Position numbers and translations under genes: made by a program. A model generated the notes under the pieces. That model was not told where the DNA came from. It saw only the letters and a program-made list of their open reading frames with translations, and made no database searches. From IMG/VR virus record IMGVR_UViG_3300022912_000001, positions 1 through 58,087 of that record: a stretch of 58,087 bases of DNA; one strand, given 5' to 3'. Positions 24,648-33,586 of the stretch are shown in pieces. Within the stretch, counting starts at the first letter, position 1, and every line of letters begins with the position of its first letter. Source of the stretch: a virus.

Positions 24648-27171
24648 TTTTTACCCTAAATATTAATGTGCAATCATTAATTTCCATGTTTGAGCTGATA
24701 GCATTGGCCCCAGCATCTATTTTAAACTGAAAGGAATAGCCAGCAGACTTGACTGAAAATACTTGCACAGCAAATGTTGCATTCGCATCAAAATATCCAG
24801 CATCAACCCATGAACCCCTGTCAACTCTATACCATAATTTCAATGTTGTGGCAAGAATACCCTTATGTGTTACATAAACCTTGTAGAATTTCTTCCTAAT
24901 ACCAGAGAACTCAAGGTCATCATCCTTAAACTCTACAATTACGTCACTATTAGACCAGATGAAGCCCATATATTCAGAATATCCATCACCGTAAAAGTAT
25001 GTAGCATAACCATCTTTATTTGTTATGAAATTACTCTTGTAAGTTGTCTGGAATAAACCATCAATTCTAGTGAAATGCTTATAAGACATTGAAAATCTAT
25101 AACCATCTGCTCCATATGGAGTATTCGCAACAAGAATATAGTCTCCCCTTGCAGAGAATCCAACAGTTGGGTTATTCATGTTCGTAGCCCATTCGTTAGC
25201 TTCTATTCTGTTATCAATAAGGTTAATAATTCCCTTATCAGAGAATAGATATAAGCCATACTCATTAACGAATACGATACCATTGTTAGTTCTGCAATAA
25301 GCGGCATCAGACCATATGCCAAGTCCTGCATGTGTAGACTCAAGATACTCAAAATCCTGTGCCGTATTTATCACATACAATGTTTTGCTTTTAAACTGGA
25401 GTAATCTATCGCCAAATGATGCTATAGCAGTTACATCTTCACCGTCATTTATAGCTACGTCAATTTTGTTCTGTAACATTAACGTATCAAACCTATTTGG
25501 TGGAGACTTTATCATTGTATCAGGATAATGCTTTCCGTATATCACTACATTACCAACATATACAGACCTATTAAGAACTTCGGCAGTTAGAAACTTAGCT
25601 GAAATCTGCTCTTCATTTGTAATTGTAGTTATATAGCCAGTCTCAGTATTGTATGTATCTGCAACAACGACTTCAGCAAGCAATACATTACATGTAACGA
25701 ATGAAGTCCCTACATATATATCTGCTGAATCATTCCATGCATTAGGTGCATCAAGCCCATTCTCAACACCGCCCTCTTCAAGGTCATATATTGCCTGCAA
25801 GTACCATTCCTTTGTGCCGTACTCTTTAGCATATACCTTGTATGAAGTAATGCGTTCACTTATTTCAGCTTGTGCATCGCACTTAACGCCAAACATTAAG
25901 TTCACAGAATTATCAACGGCAATAGAAATATAGCTATCGTATGGTGCGGCTGCATCATCTATAGCATATCCAGTTGAAGGTAGTGATAATGGAGACTCTT
26001 GGTTTCCATCGTACACAGAAGATACTGCAAACTCCCAGTTCTTAGCACCCCATGAACTCCCAGTTGTCGATACTTCTAATATATTTAATGCAATCTCACC
26101 ATTCGCTGTTGGTTCATGGATTGCTAGTCCAGCATCATCTTCATTTACTATCTTAAGGTCTGGAGGATATAGCTTATTGACAAGAGCTTTCATGCCAACT
26201 TCAGGTATTCTAATGTCAGTTAAAGATGTAGAATAGTTTTTAAACCTAACCTTGTTGACAAAGCCATACCAAAATGTATCACCACTAGCACTTCTTGGAC
26301 TTGAATTACAAATTCTTAATGCGCCATCTACAGAAAACATAGCTGGAACTGGTGCTGAGCCATCTGCATAATCAAAAGGCAATCCTGTTCCATCTGGATT
26401 CCATCCGTAGTCATGGCAATACAGGTTCAAAACACCTTCAGAATCAGCATGAACTGTATTGTCGCCATTGCCAAGCCCATATATAATATAGCCAAGAATT
26501 AAGTCTTGTTCAGTATAAGTTAATCCGCTACCATTAGTGATTGATATACCAACATAGTCTATATCTGTATAGTCTGGACTGCCAAATGAACTGCTATGTC
26601 CACCCTCTTCTAGGATAAATTCATTCCACTCACCGAATATAATATCTCCAGCACTTATATCGAAGTTATAATAATTCGCTGTCCCTGTTTGCGCCCTAAG
26701 TGTAATGCCTGCTGGAGCACTAAACAATGAAGAACCTACAAATATATTAACATAGATATGTCCACCCTCCATATTAACAGATGTAAATGCACAACGATAG
26801 TCTGCTGTCAGGTCTGCACCAACTAACTTCTGACAACCAACTCCGTATCCACCATATTTACTATCTGCATCAGGAACAACCAGTGTTATTGCAGACCCGT
26901 AAAGAAGAGTCCAGTCTGCTGTCTGCTGACTGTCATCAAGAACGTGAAATATTTTATCATTATCTAGTGTTAATGCGCCATAGCCAGGTTCTACAATGCC
27001 AGCCTTTTGTACATTATATGTATTGAAATGTCTCTGTGCGCGGATAAGCCCAGATATATCCAGGTCAACATTCTTTGCCTCTGAAAGCTCATTCGTCTTA
27101 ATATCTTTTGGGTCAGAGAATGTATTAAGTCCGCCACTGTAATTTCCATATTTCTTAGTTTTCTTTGGCAT
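24637..27171 (-). CDS. Tail nozzle / tail-tube B-like structural protein (844 aa)
   Basis: Begins KKYGNYSGGLNTFSDPKDIK and ELSEAKNVDLD, the 'GGLN...P..i..nE...a.N.d' opening typical of podoviral nozzle proteins (T7 gp12-like and related stabilisation proteins). The body is beta-rich with many Tyr/Gly/Asp, consistent with beta-propeller and jelly-roll domains. It would close the tail end and gate DNA. Length fits this family. It follows a repeat-bearing leader and a strong GTGAGG site. Confidence 0.75.
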   Translation of the reverse strand: MPKKTKKYGNYSGGLNTFSDPKDIKTNELSEAKNVDLDISGLIRAQRHFNTYNVQKAGIVEPGYGALTLDNDKIFHVLDDSQQTADWTLLYGSAITLVVPDADSKYGGYGVGCQKLVGADLTADYRCAFTSVNMEGGHIYVNIFVGSSLFSAPAGITLRAQTGTANYYNFDISAGDIIFGEWNEFILEEGGHSSSFGSPDYTDIDYVGISITNGSGLTYTEQDLILGYIIYGLGNGDNTVHADSEGVLNLYCHDYGWNPDGTGLPFDYADGSAPVPAMFSVDGALRICNSSPRSASGDTFWYGFVNKVRFKNYSTSLTDIRIPEVGMKALVNKLYPPDLKIVNEDDAGLAIHEPTANGEIALNILEVSTTGSSWGAKNWEFAVSSVYDGNQESPLSLPSTGYAIDDAAAPYDSYISIAVDNSVNLMFGVKCDAQAEISERITSYKVYAKEYGTKEWYLQAIYDLEEGGVENGLDAPNAWNDSADIYVGTSFVTCNVLLAEVVVADTYNTETGYITTITNEEQISAKFLTAEVLNRSVYVGNVVIYGKHYPDTMIKSPPNRFDTLMLQNKIDVAINDGEDVTAIASFGDRLLQFKSKTLYVINTAQDFEYLESTHAGLGIWSDAAYCRTNNGIVFVNEYGLYLFSDKGIINLIDNRIEANEWATNMNNPTVGFSARGDYILVANTPYGADGYRFSMSYKHFTRIDGLFQTTYKSNFITNKDGYATYFYGDGYSEYMGFIWSNSDVIVEFKDDDLEFSGIRKKFYKVYVTHKGILATTLKLWYRVDRGSWVDAGYFDANATFAVQVFSVKSAGYSFQFKIDAGANAISSNMEINDCTLIFRVKSVK

Positions 27172-27190
27172 GACTACCTCACTACTTTCT

Positions 27191-27254
27191 TAATGCACAT
27201 TTATACACCCTCATAGGTCATCTAAGCTCATCATTTTGAGAGGCTTATACAGGA
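27191..27254 (-). repeat. Imperfect intergenic repeat, copy 1
   Basis: About 64 bases resembling 27841-27904: both share GCAC(A/G)TTTA, ACACC, an ATCTAAGCTCAT core and TATACAGG in the same order and spacing. It lies in the leader of the 844-aa gene on the late strand. The two copies follow related C-terminal coding sequences, so they look like remnants of a tandem duplication that took in the intergenic region. A regulatory or RNA-structure role is possible. Confidence 0.75.
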
Positions 27255-27280
27255 TAAGTTAAACATCATCAAAGTGAATC

Positions 27281-27352
27281 CTAGAGGTATATGATTTCTG
27301 TGTATATGTCGTCACCATCATAGCGTTCAATAGGATATGGTTTTTTAGGCAT
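27281..27352 (-). CDS. 23-aa remnant or mini-gene related to the duplicated virion proteins
   Basis: ATG at 27352 follows AAGGTGG just after the stop of the 154-aa gene. The peptide ends GDDIYTEIIYL, nearly the same as the C-termini of the two full-length neighbours (GDIYTEVIYL and DDIYVEIVYL). The bases after its stop continue the similarity into the repeat at 27191-27254. It is best read as a third, internally deleted copy; whether it is translated is uncertain. Confidence 0.5.
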   Translation of the reverse strand: MPKKPYPIERYDGDDIYTEIIYL

Positions 27353-27363
27353 ACTATACCACC

Positions 27364-27828
27364 TTATAGATAAACAATTTCAACATAAATATCGTCAGTT
27401 TCGGCATCGAGATAAAATAATGCTATATCATTGATATTGGAGTTTAACTCATGTAACAACAAGCTTTCCCCGGGATATAACTGAAACATAGGATTGGCTG
27501 CCCAAGGGCCACCAAGTGCAACTGCAAGACCTTCTGTTGAAGGGGTTGGAAGCGTCTTAGCCGCATCCTTAAACCCTGTATGCTTAATGTATATAAACTT
27601 AGTTATCGTTGCTGTTCCACCAATTTTAGATTCATTTATATCCTGAACCTTACTAACATCATTGTAGGCAACATTAACACCATTATAAATTTGGAAGTCA
27701 ACATTGCCACCAAGACCCTGAACTGCTGTATCAAGTGTACTTGTCTCGACTTCAGGCTGGTCACCAGAGGTTGGAATCTTATGTAGAACCTCCACACTTT
27801 GATGAACTCTCATTCTAGTTGTAGCCAT
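27364..27828 (-). CDS. Small virion-type protein, paralogue B (154 aa)
   Basis: A paralogue of the gene at 27934-28395: both begin with T-R-M-R and a V.HK/RVP..GD block, contain a glycine-rich GLGG(N/K).DF segment near residues 38-48, share FIYIKHTGF / FLYIKHSGF, and PGES(L/V)LLH near residue 125, and end IY.E(I/V).YL. Beta-rich and without a signal, it is likely a head or tail surface subunit. It follows a GGGAG ribosome site. Function inferred from location only. Confidence 0.75.
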   Translation of the reverse strand: MATTRMRVHQSVEVLHKIPTSGDQPEVETSTLDTAVQGLGGNVDFQIYNGVNVAYNDVSKVQDINESKIGGTATITKFIYIKHTGFKDAAKTLPTPSTEGLAVALGGPWAANPMFQLYPGESLLLHELNSNINDIALFYLDAETDDIYVEIVYL

Positions 27829-27840
27829 TATAACTCCCTA

Positions 27841-27904
27841 TGATGCACGTTTAGACACCTTGAAAGGCAATCTAAGCTCATGATTTTTATACGCCTATAC
27901 AGGT
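27841..27904 (-). repeat. Imperfect intergenic repeat, copy 2
   Basis: Partner of 27191-27254. It lies between paralogues A and B, in the leader of paralogue B. A short CCTT/AAGG pairing near 27858-27867 has a weaker CCT/AGG equivalent in copy 1, hinting at a small conserved hairpin. Whether it is a processing site, a promoter or only a duplication scar cannot be told from sequence. Confidence 0.75.
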
Positions 27905-27933
27905 ATGAAAAAAGCAATCGAATCACCTTCGCC

Positions 27934-28395
27934 CTATAGGTAAATGACCTCAGTATATATATCTCCAGAGGCTGACTCTAAATTCCAGTTTGCAATATCA
28001 TCTACACTGGTACCTAAACCGTGTAAAAGTACAGATTCGCCTGGAGCTAATGTGAAGCCTATTACATCAGGGTCGCCAACACCATACTTTAAAAGCTGAG
28101 TTGTTGCTACAGTTTTTAAAGCAGTCGTAAAACCTGAATGCTTGATGTACAGAAATTTACCTATAGCATCTGAACCAGCAATAGGAACTCCACCTGTACC
28201 TGCTACAGCCACTTTACTTGCATCAGTATATGTTACATCAGCATCGGCCTCTATCTCAAAGTCTCCCTTGCCACCAAGACCAATAACATCTTCATCGCTG
28301 GTAGCTATATCTTTCGTTGCCATGTCACCATCGGCAGGAACACGATGATAGACACTCAAGCCCTGACTGCTTCTCATTCTTGTTGCATTAGCCAT
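27934..28395 (-). CDS. Small virion-type protein, paralogue A (153 aa)
   Basis: Shares start, core and C-terminal motifs with the 154-aa protein downstream (see that entry). It is rich in Asp, Thr and Gly, with the PGESVLLHGLG segment near 124-134. Two bases separate it from the upstream 84-aa gene. The PGES-type block also appears, as SAGESYEIDV, in the 129-aa protein at 33587-33976, so three small late proteins may share one beta-sandwich fold. Confidence 0.75.
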   Translation of the reverse strand: MANATRMRSSQGLSVYHRVPADGDMATKDIATSDEDVIGLGGKGDFEIEADADVTYTDASKVAVAGTGGVPIAGSDAIGKFLYIKHSGFTTALKTVATTQLLKYGVGDPDVIGFTLAPGESVLLHGLGTSVDDIANWNLESASGDIYTEVIYL

Positions 28396-28396
28396 T

Positions 28397-28651
28397 TTAT
28401 AGCCTTCCCGCTATCCATCTAAGTCTTGCATCAGATGTTGATAGCATCTTTTTAAATTGCATATTTGAGCTTATGTCAATATTGTAAGTTGGCAATACGC
28501 AAAAGTCACCAATACCATTAAGCTCTGCAACTATGTTTGTTCCGTCTAAACTTATTCCTACGCTTGGCTCTGTAGAACCTAACGCCTTAACTATTTCAAT
28601 TTCTAATATCTGAACAATAGATGAAAGCAATAGTTTAGCAATATCAGCCAA
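28397..28651 (-). CDS. Hypothetical late protein (84 aa)
   Basis: Starts within the last codons of the amidase gene (8-base overlap) and stops 2 bases before paralogue A. N-terminal helix (ADIAKLLLSSIVQILEIEIVKAL) is amphipathic to hydrophobic; the rest is beta-like. It could be a small structural or lysis accessory protein; no family recognised. Confidence 0.6.
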   Translation of the reverse strand: MADIAKLLLSSIVQILEIEIVKALGSTEPSVGISLDGTNIVAELNGIGDFCVLPTYNIDISSNMQFKKMLSTSDARLRWIAGRL

Positions 28652-29075
28652 GTAAACCTCTCAGGTAGTCCATGTTAATACTAGGGCAATTAGGTTTCTC
28701 AGGGTTAAGCTCGTAATGACCTACGACCTCAGCATCAGGGTAAGCATCCTTAACCCTTCTTATTAAGTGTGCAAGTGAAGTGTACTGCTTAGATGTGAAG
28801 TCCCTCATGCCTACAAGAGCAATGCCTACCGATTCATTATTGAACCCCTTGCAATGTGCGCCACGAGTACCGAATACCCTGCCTATTTCTATCTTGCCAT
28901 CATTCTTAAATACAGGCTTCCTATCTCTCCAGCTTGCGGCTGTAGGGAAGCAATTATCAATGAGCCAATGATAGCCACACATGTCAAACCCCCTCTCCCT
29001 GTGCCACTTGTCAACAAGCTTAATATCACCAAATTTAGATTCTGTACGATGCACAACAATATATTTAATATCCAT
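28644..29075 (-). CDS. N-acetylmuramoyl-L-alanine amidase (T7-lysozyme-like endolysin)
   Basis: 143 aa, close to T7 lysozyme (151 aa). It begins KYIVVHRTES (zinc ligand H9), has DKWHRERGF..CGYHWLI (about 22-38), the NNESVGIALVG strand (80-90), and GHYELNPEKPNCPS with H120 and C130 as the other likely zinc ligands. It cleaves the bond between N-acetylmuramic acid and L-alanine in peptidoglycan for lysis or entry. There is no signal peptide, so it needs a holin to reach the wall. In T7 the same protein also inhibits T7 RNA polymerase; no such target is visible here. Confidence 0.9.
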   Translation of the reverse strand: MDIKYIVVHRTESKFGDIKLVDKWHRERGFDMCGYHWLIDNCFPTAASWRDRKPVFKNDGKIEIGRVFGTRGAHCKGFNNESVGIALVGMRDFTSKQYTSLAHLIRRVKDAYPDAEVVGHYELNPEKPNCPSINMDYLRGLLG

Positions 29076-29614
29076 TATCTAACTATCTCCCAAATTAGCA
29101 TTCCTGTAGGCAGCAACCACCAAACTAACTTAGCTGCTTCAAGTAGCGTTATCTCATCCTTCTCGAATGAAATGATAATATCACTTATGGTAATGTTATT
29201 CTCGATAAGGTTGACTGGACTGAAGTAGGCAGAAGTTGCAACTCTGGCAACTAGGCTATATTTAACAGTATCTTCATCTAGTACGTTAAACCCTGAAAAC
29301 TTGGCTGAGTCCCGTGCTGAGATAAATGGTATAGCGAGCCAAACAGTATCAACAATAGTAGTGTCAGAAGTGTCAACATGAGTCTCGTATTTCCAAATAG
29401 TTTTTGTAACAGTCTTGCCAAACTTCTCGATAGCTTCTTCACGACTTAATAGACCCTCCGTAGCATTGCTAATTATACTTGCAGAATCAACTGGCATTGG
29501 CACATCAACATACTGAACGTCTGTAATATGCGAAGCTGGCTTTAGAAGCCAGCCTGCATACACTAGGAGAATTGCTATCGCAATCAGAACAATATGTTGT
29601 AACTTATTTTTCAT
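29075..29614 (-). CDS. Membrane protein of the lysis region (179 aa)
   Basis: ATG at 29614 (preferred to GTG at 29650) puts the hydrophobic helix HIVLIAIAILLVYAGWLL right at the N-terminus (about residues 6-23). A polar, probably periplasmic domain follows, and a second hydrophobic stretch near the C-terminus (KLVWWLLPTGMLIWEI). It overlaps the upstream 56-aa gene by 11 bases and the amidase start by one base. It is plausibly a spanin- or holin-associated protein; this is inferred from topology and position. Confidence 0.65.
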   Translation of the reverse strand: MKNKLQHIVLIAIAILLVYAGWLLKPASHITDVQYVDVPMPVDSASIISNATEGLLSREEAIEKFGKTVTKTIWKYETHVDTSDTTIVDTVWLAIPFISARDSAKFSGFNVLDEDTVKYSLVARVATSAYFSPVNLIENNITISDIIISFEKDEITLLEAAKLVWWLLPTGMLIWEIVR

Positions 29615-29774
29615 TACCTTGGTGCTTGTGGTCAACAGCACCCTGCACACCAGAGTAGGTCATTCCTGCCAAGCCTATAGCTGGACATGAATACATGCTC
29701 GTTTCAGGCGAAGCTATTACAGCAATAAGAATAGCAATAATAGTTACAAAAAAAGCAGCGAATTTCTTGCTCAT
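29604..29774 (-). CDS. Small membrane protein, possible holin-type (56 aa)
   Basis: A short ORF between two annotated-size genes, starting ATG at 29774 with a 4-base overlap with the upstream stop. After MSKK there is a clean transmembrane helix (FAAFFVTIIAILIAVIA, residues 5-21), then a short polar tail containing one Cys and His/Lys near the end. Topology and its place beside an amidase suit a pinholin or lysis accessory, but the single helix alone does not prove that. Confidence 0.6.
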   Translation of the reverse strand: MSKKFAAFFVTIIAILIAVIASPETSMYSCPAIGLAGMTYSGVQGAVDHKHQGNEK

Positions 29775-30085
29775 TCTGCTGGCCTCCGAATAGGAAGTGC
29801 AACCTTCAACTCTTTGGCAACAGCCTCAAGTATGTCAGTATGATACACAAGGTCGCCCTTGATGTTCTTCACTTCATTTTGATTACCAGCATCAACGTCA
29901 CGCAAAGCTTCAAGCTGTATTGAATGTTCAGCAACAGCTTCTTCAACTACTACGATTTTCTTCTCATTTGCATTCGCCTTCAAGTTCCCGCCAGACACAA
30001 ATAGCAGGGCAAGAACAAACATCCCAATTAGTTGCAGTATATTCCCAAATGTTAATGAACTTAAAGCTTTGCGCACGTTAGCCAC
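29771..30085 (-). CDS. Membrane-anchored coiled-coil protein of the lysis region (104 aa)
   Basis: One transmembrane helix (ILQLIGMFVLALLFVSGG, about 16-33) is followed by a helical, charged coil (about 40-95) of the type found in phage holin/spanin-like proteins. It would sit in the inner membrane with the coil outside. It is separated from its upstream neighbour by no bases and overlaps the next start. Holin or i-spanin is the best guess; no family signature is clear. Confidence 0.65.
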   Translation of the reverse strand: MANVRKALSSLTFGNILQLIGMFVLALLFVSGGNLKANANEKKIVVVEEAVAEHSIQLEALRDVDAGNQNEVKNIKGDLVYHTDILEAVAKELKVALPIRRPAE

Positions 30086-30607
30086 CTATTTCTTCTTAAA
30101 GTTTATGAACCAGTCTAATAGCTCTATCTGCTCTCCAGTCATTGCAAACTTCTTGCCCTTCAACTCAGGTACTGTGTATGAAATGAAATTAGACTTAAAT
30201 TCACCAGCTGGTATCTTATTAACTTTCACAGTAATTTCTTTTTCATCGAGCTTATCTGCTTCTGCACGAACTATGTCCATAGTCGCATTGTATTCAGCGA
30301 TAGCCCTATTGTTCGACTCATTCATTGCTTCAACATCTTTTGCAGTCATACCCCCTTCAGGCTGTTTCAATACTGGCTGTTTAATTGCAACCATATCCCT
30401 GCCTGTTCTTGGGTCTTGCTCTTCAACTCCACCATTAGCTTTCAGTATGCTAAGATACTGCTCACGGAGTTCTTCAATTAATCCAACAGCATGTGCAAGC
30501 TCTTCCTTGACCTTCAATGCGAAGTCAAACTCCCATAGAGTTCTACTTCTAAAAGTCTTAATTACATCTTCACACGCTAACAGTTCTTTTGCCTTCATCT
30601 TTCCCAT
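30086..30607 (-). CDS. Hypothetical late protein (173 aa)
   Basis: ATG at 30607 is chosen over GTG at 30625 because a GAAGGGAAACAC ribosome cassette, shared with other well-expressed genes of this phage, lies just before it. The protein is soluble, helical (residues 5-60 and 85-130) and ends in a basic FINFKKK tail. No known domain. Its place between the fibre and lysis genes does not define a role. Confidence 0.65.
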   Translation of the reverse strand: MGKMKAKELLACEDVIKTFRSRTLWEFDFALKVKEELAHAVGLIEELREQYLSILKANGGVEEQDPRTGRDMVAIKQPVLKQPEGGMTAKDVEAMNESNNRAIAEYNATMDIVRAEADKLDEKEITVKVNKIPAGEFKSNFISYTVPELKGKKFAMTGEQIELLDWFINFKKK

Positions 30608-30634
30608 CTTAGTGTTTCCCTTCACTATTCGTTG

Positions 30635-31015
30635 TTATTTAAACAGCCCGAACAACCAGTCCGCAAACTGAGTAATTTTCCTTACTAACCAAAACTGCCA
30701 CAAGTATTCACTAAAGAAGTTGTGTGCAGGCGAATGGTATAATGGCTTGAATTTATGCACCTGCTCGTGGTGTTGGTCAAACCAGTCATCATAGAACAAA
30801 TACATTCCAATAAATATTAAAACTTCACCAAACAATATAGCAGAATAACTGTCAAAAGTCAATAGCCAAATTCCTAGAGGCCATAGGCCGAAGGGGTAGT
30901 AGCCATGATGTGTCTGAAAAAAATCACATCTAACATGGAAGCCTAAGATGTTATGCACAGGACAAATATCCCATGTACCATCTGCATTCCTTACTCCATC
31001 TTTATATGGTATCAT
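30635..31015 (-). CDS. Multi-pass membrane protein (126 aa)
   Basis: ATG at 31015 is chosen because AAGGA lies at proper spacing; the longer frame would overlap the fibre gene. The middle holds two adjacent hydrophobic segments (YPFGLWPLGIWLLTF and ILFGEVLIFIGMYLFYDDWF), flanked by His/Trp-rich stretches (HHGYYP; DQHHEQVHKFKPLYH). The many His could bind metal. It may be a holin-like or host-takeover membrane protein; unassigned. Confidence 0.6.
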   Translation of the reverse strand: MIPYKDGVRNADGTWDICPVHNILGFHVRCDFFQTHHGYYPFGLWPLGIWLLTFDSYSAILFGEVLIFIGMYLFYDDWFDQHHEQVHKFKPLYHSPAHNFFSEYLWQFWLVRKITQFADWLFGLFK

Positions 31016-31029
31016 TTTCATTCCTTCTC

Positions 31030-33582
31030 TTACCACGTTGCTATTGCGGCTCTTAGCCATGTATTTGTTGCAGAACATACATAGATGTAGTTAGCGTCCC
31101 AAGCAACTGTTCCTGCAACTCCTGTTGCTCCTGCGCTTGCTGGTGTTGAAGATGTTGGGAGAATTAGCTTATCTCCAATACTTACTCCACCTGTGCCACC
31201 ATTGAGAGTGAGCAAGTTATTTGATGTTGTTTGTATTGTTCTTGCACCAGTACCTTCAAAGGTACCATTAGATAGAATGCTCCACCGCTTTGTTGCAACG
31301 TCACCAGTTGGCTGTGTATAAAAGCTAATAACACCTGCATCATCTGCACCATCTAATGAGCATTCAACACTTGCAACATTATCAACACCACGGACAAACT
31401 GAATGTCACCAACAACACCACTACCTGTTACTGTTGCCGATGCAATTTCAAGCCTGCCACGATTTGTAGTTAAGCCTTGAATTGTGGCAACTGTGGCGGC
31501 GGTTCCTGCTGAAAGCAAATCTGCACTTCCACCAATTCCTACATCCCCACCAAAGGTTGAGCTTGCATCTGTACCATCAACATAAATGGCATTTACACCT
31601 GCATTTGAACCAACTGCGAAATCCATATCTTCAGATGTAGATGGATTGATATATATAAGCTTAGGTGATGACTGTTCATCAAAACTCATCATCGTATAAT
31701 TACCTACAACAATATCTAATTTATCAGCAGAAACTTCATGAAGGTATGTATTACTACCACCATCTAAATATAAATATTTTGTAGCTGGAATCCTTACATG
31801 ACCACCAAAGGTTGCGGCACCATCAGTATACAAATCTGTCCCATCAGAATGCCAGCCCTTGTAACTCAAGACTTCTGCACCAGTTTTGGTTCCGTGATTA
31901 TCATTACCAGAAACATCGTACCAGTATCCATCCGAAATCGAGTCTTGGGTGTATAGGGCTACTGCGCCCTTATAAATCACAGTAACATTATCAATTAACA
32001 TGACCTGCCCTGCGGCACCGTCAGCATTAAGGTACATGTCGGCATGGGAAGCAATAAAAGTAGCTTCGTAATATGTCTCTGTTCCCGTTGGGGTAAAGTG
32101 ACCGCCAATAGTGTAGTCTGTGCCATCTCCGATATAGGGAGAGAAACTTGCGCCAGTAAGTAATTTGGCTTGAAGCCGAACAGTTACCTCTTGACCAATA
32201 GTAAATACTCCCGCGATGCGAACCCCACTCCAAGAGCCACCCGTATCATAAGTGATTTTTCCAATTCCTGTACCTCCAGCGCCTGCCCAATCACCGACAA
32301 CACCCGTGAATACGCCACCCGAAAAATCAAGCCAGTTGCCTGTGTCTGTGTCAAAATCCGAATCGTCACCAGTTACTGTACTCGTCTGACTACCGTACTG
32401 CCACTTGAACGGGATATTACCTGAGATGAGGTCTTTCACCTCACTTGCTGAAAGGGCTGTGTTGTACGCCTCAACAAGTCCTATTGAGCCATTAAATAAA
32501 AGGTTGTTATCAACCCTTGCACCAATTTTGAGTGCGGAACCAGTGGTGATTGTTCTAAAAACAGATGAAATATCAACTGTTCCAACCGCCACGCCATCCA
32601 CATATCCAGTTGCATTCCCAGATCGGTCAAAAGTCACAACAATATCATATTCAGTCCCTGCTGTGAATACATCTGTTCCAATTACTGCACTTGCATCTGC
32701 GGTTGCATCATCAAAGCGAATCCATAGGTCATTAGTTCTTAATTCAATGCCATAGTCAACACCCGCAGCCCCTTTTGACACGAGATAAACCTGTGCATCT
32801 GTCACATTTTCAGGGGTATATTTTATGTGAAACGAGAAGTCTCCTGTACCAAAGTTTACGTTTGGGCCATCTGTTACAGTGATATAATCATCCACCCCAT
32901 CAAATCGGTACACCGTACCCTTCGACATCATATTGGTTGTGGTTTGGTCGTTTAGGAGGTAACCACCTGAGAAATTCAAGTCCAAGTTAGAATCAGATAC
33001 AAGTGCTCTGCTTGCTTCAACGATTCCTTCTGTTGTTGGTGCAAAAGAATCTATAGCAGACTGGACATTTGTATCGCTGAGATAACTTACAGCAGGATTA
33101 AATGTAATATCTTCTGCATCTGCAGCAGTAATATGAATCCACGCATCACCATCCCACATATACTGTTCAGCTTCACCTGGGTCTATTGTAATGGTTCTAG
33201 CACCGATAACATCAAAACTGTGACTAGAGCTATCATCGTTGACTACCCAGAATCTACTGCCTGGGTCTGTGTTCGTAGGAACACCAAAAGTTTGGTCTGC
33301 ACCTGCACCTGTAGTGAGTATGATAACACCACTATATGCATCGAGTACAGCAGTAACGAGTGCAGTATCTACAAGAGGGTCAGTCTGAGTATCCATTGGC
33401 AAGGTGCTATTGGCTGTCAGGACTTTATCCCAAGTAGCTACACCGCCTGTTACGTCAAGTAATGCGTAAAGCTCATTTGTGTCCTGCTTGAGCCAGAACT
33501 TACCTTCTCGCATTCTGTCGCCAGTTGTAGGCGCAGAAGTAAGGCTTAATTTAGCATTGTTGTTTGTGAGTTGACGAATCAT
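31030..33582 (-). CDS. Tail fibre / receptor-binding protein with LamG-like domain (850 aa)
   Basis: The N-terminus (1-120) looks like a short virion-anchoring domain with GKFWLKQDTNELY. Residues about 220-385 form a concanavalin/LamG-type jelly roll (YRFDGVDDYITV, FTAGTEYDIVVTFDRSGN, GYVDGVAVG, SIGLVEAYNTALSASEV). A second beta-sandwich, carbohydrate-binding-like segment spans about 400-525. The C-terminal third is repetitive, with GTAATVATIQG and a GVAGTVAWDANYIYVC ending. It likely binds host surface glycans. The LamG part looks richer in GC than flanking sequence, consistent with exchange. Confidence 0.8.
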   Translation of the reverse strand: MIRQLTNNNAKLSLTSAPTTGDRMREGKFWLKQDTNELYALLDVTGGVATWDKVLTANSTLPMDTQTDPLVDTALVTAVLDAYSGVIILTTGAGADQTFGVPTNTDPGSRFWVVNDDSSSHSFDVIGARTITIDPGEAEQYMWDGDAWIHITAADAEDITFNPAVSYLSDTNVQSAIDSFAPTTEGIVEASRALVSDSNLDLNFSGGYLLNDQTTTNMMSKGTVYRFDGVDDYITVTDGPNVNFGTGDFSFHIKYTPENVTDAQVYLVSKGAAGVDYGIELRTNDLWIRFDDATADASAVIGTDVFTAGTEYDIVVTFDRSGNATGYVDGVAVGTVDISSVFRTITTGSALKIGARVDNNLLFNGSIGLVEAYNTALSASEVKDLISGNIPFKWQYGSQTSTVTGDDSDFDTDTGNWLDFSGGVFTGVVGDWAGAGGTGIGKITYDTGGSWSGVRIAGVFTIGQEVTVRLQAKLLTGASFSPYIGDGTDYTIGGHFTPTGTETYYEATFIASHADMYLNADGAAGQVMLIDNVTVIYKGAVALYTQDSISDGYWYDVSGNDNHGTKTGAEVLSYKGWHSDGTDLYTDGAATFGGHVRIPATKYLYLDGGSNTYLHEVSADKLDIVVGNYTMMSFDEQSSPKLIYINPSTSEDMDFAVGSNAGVNAIYVDGTDASSTFGGDVGIGGSADLLSAGTAATVATIQGLTTNRGRLEIASATVTGSGVVGDIQFVRGVDNVASVECSLDGADDAGVISFYTQPTGDVATKRWSILSNGTFEGTGARTIQTTSNNLLTLNGGTGGVSIGDKLILPTSSTPASAGATGVAGTVAWDANYIYVCSATNTWLRAAIATW

Positions 33583-33586
33583 AATA

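Noticed and set aside
30069-30671. 200-codon plus-strand ORF in the lysis region
   Set aside because: Entirely antisense to the 173-aa gene and neighbours, Ser/Leu/Ala-rich, isolated on the wrong strand within a continuous late operon.
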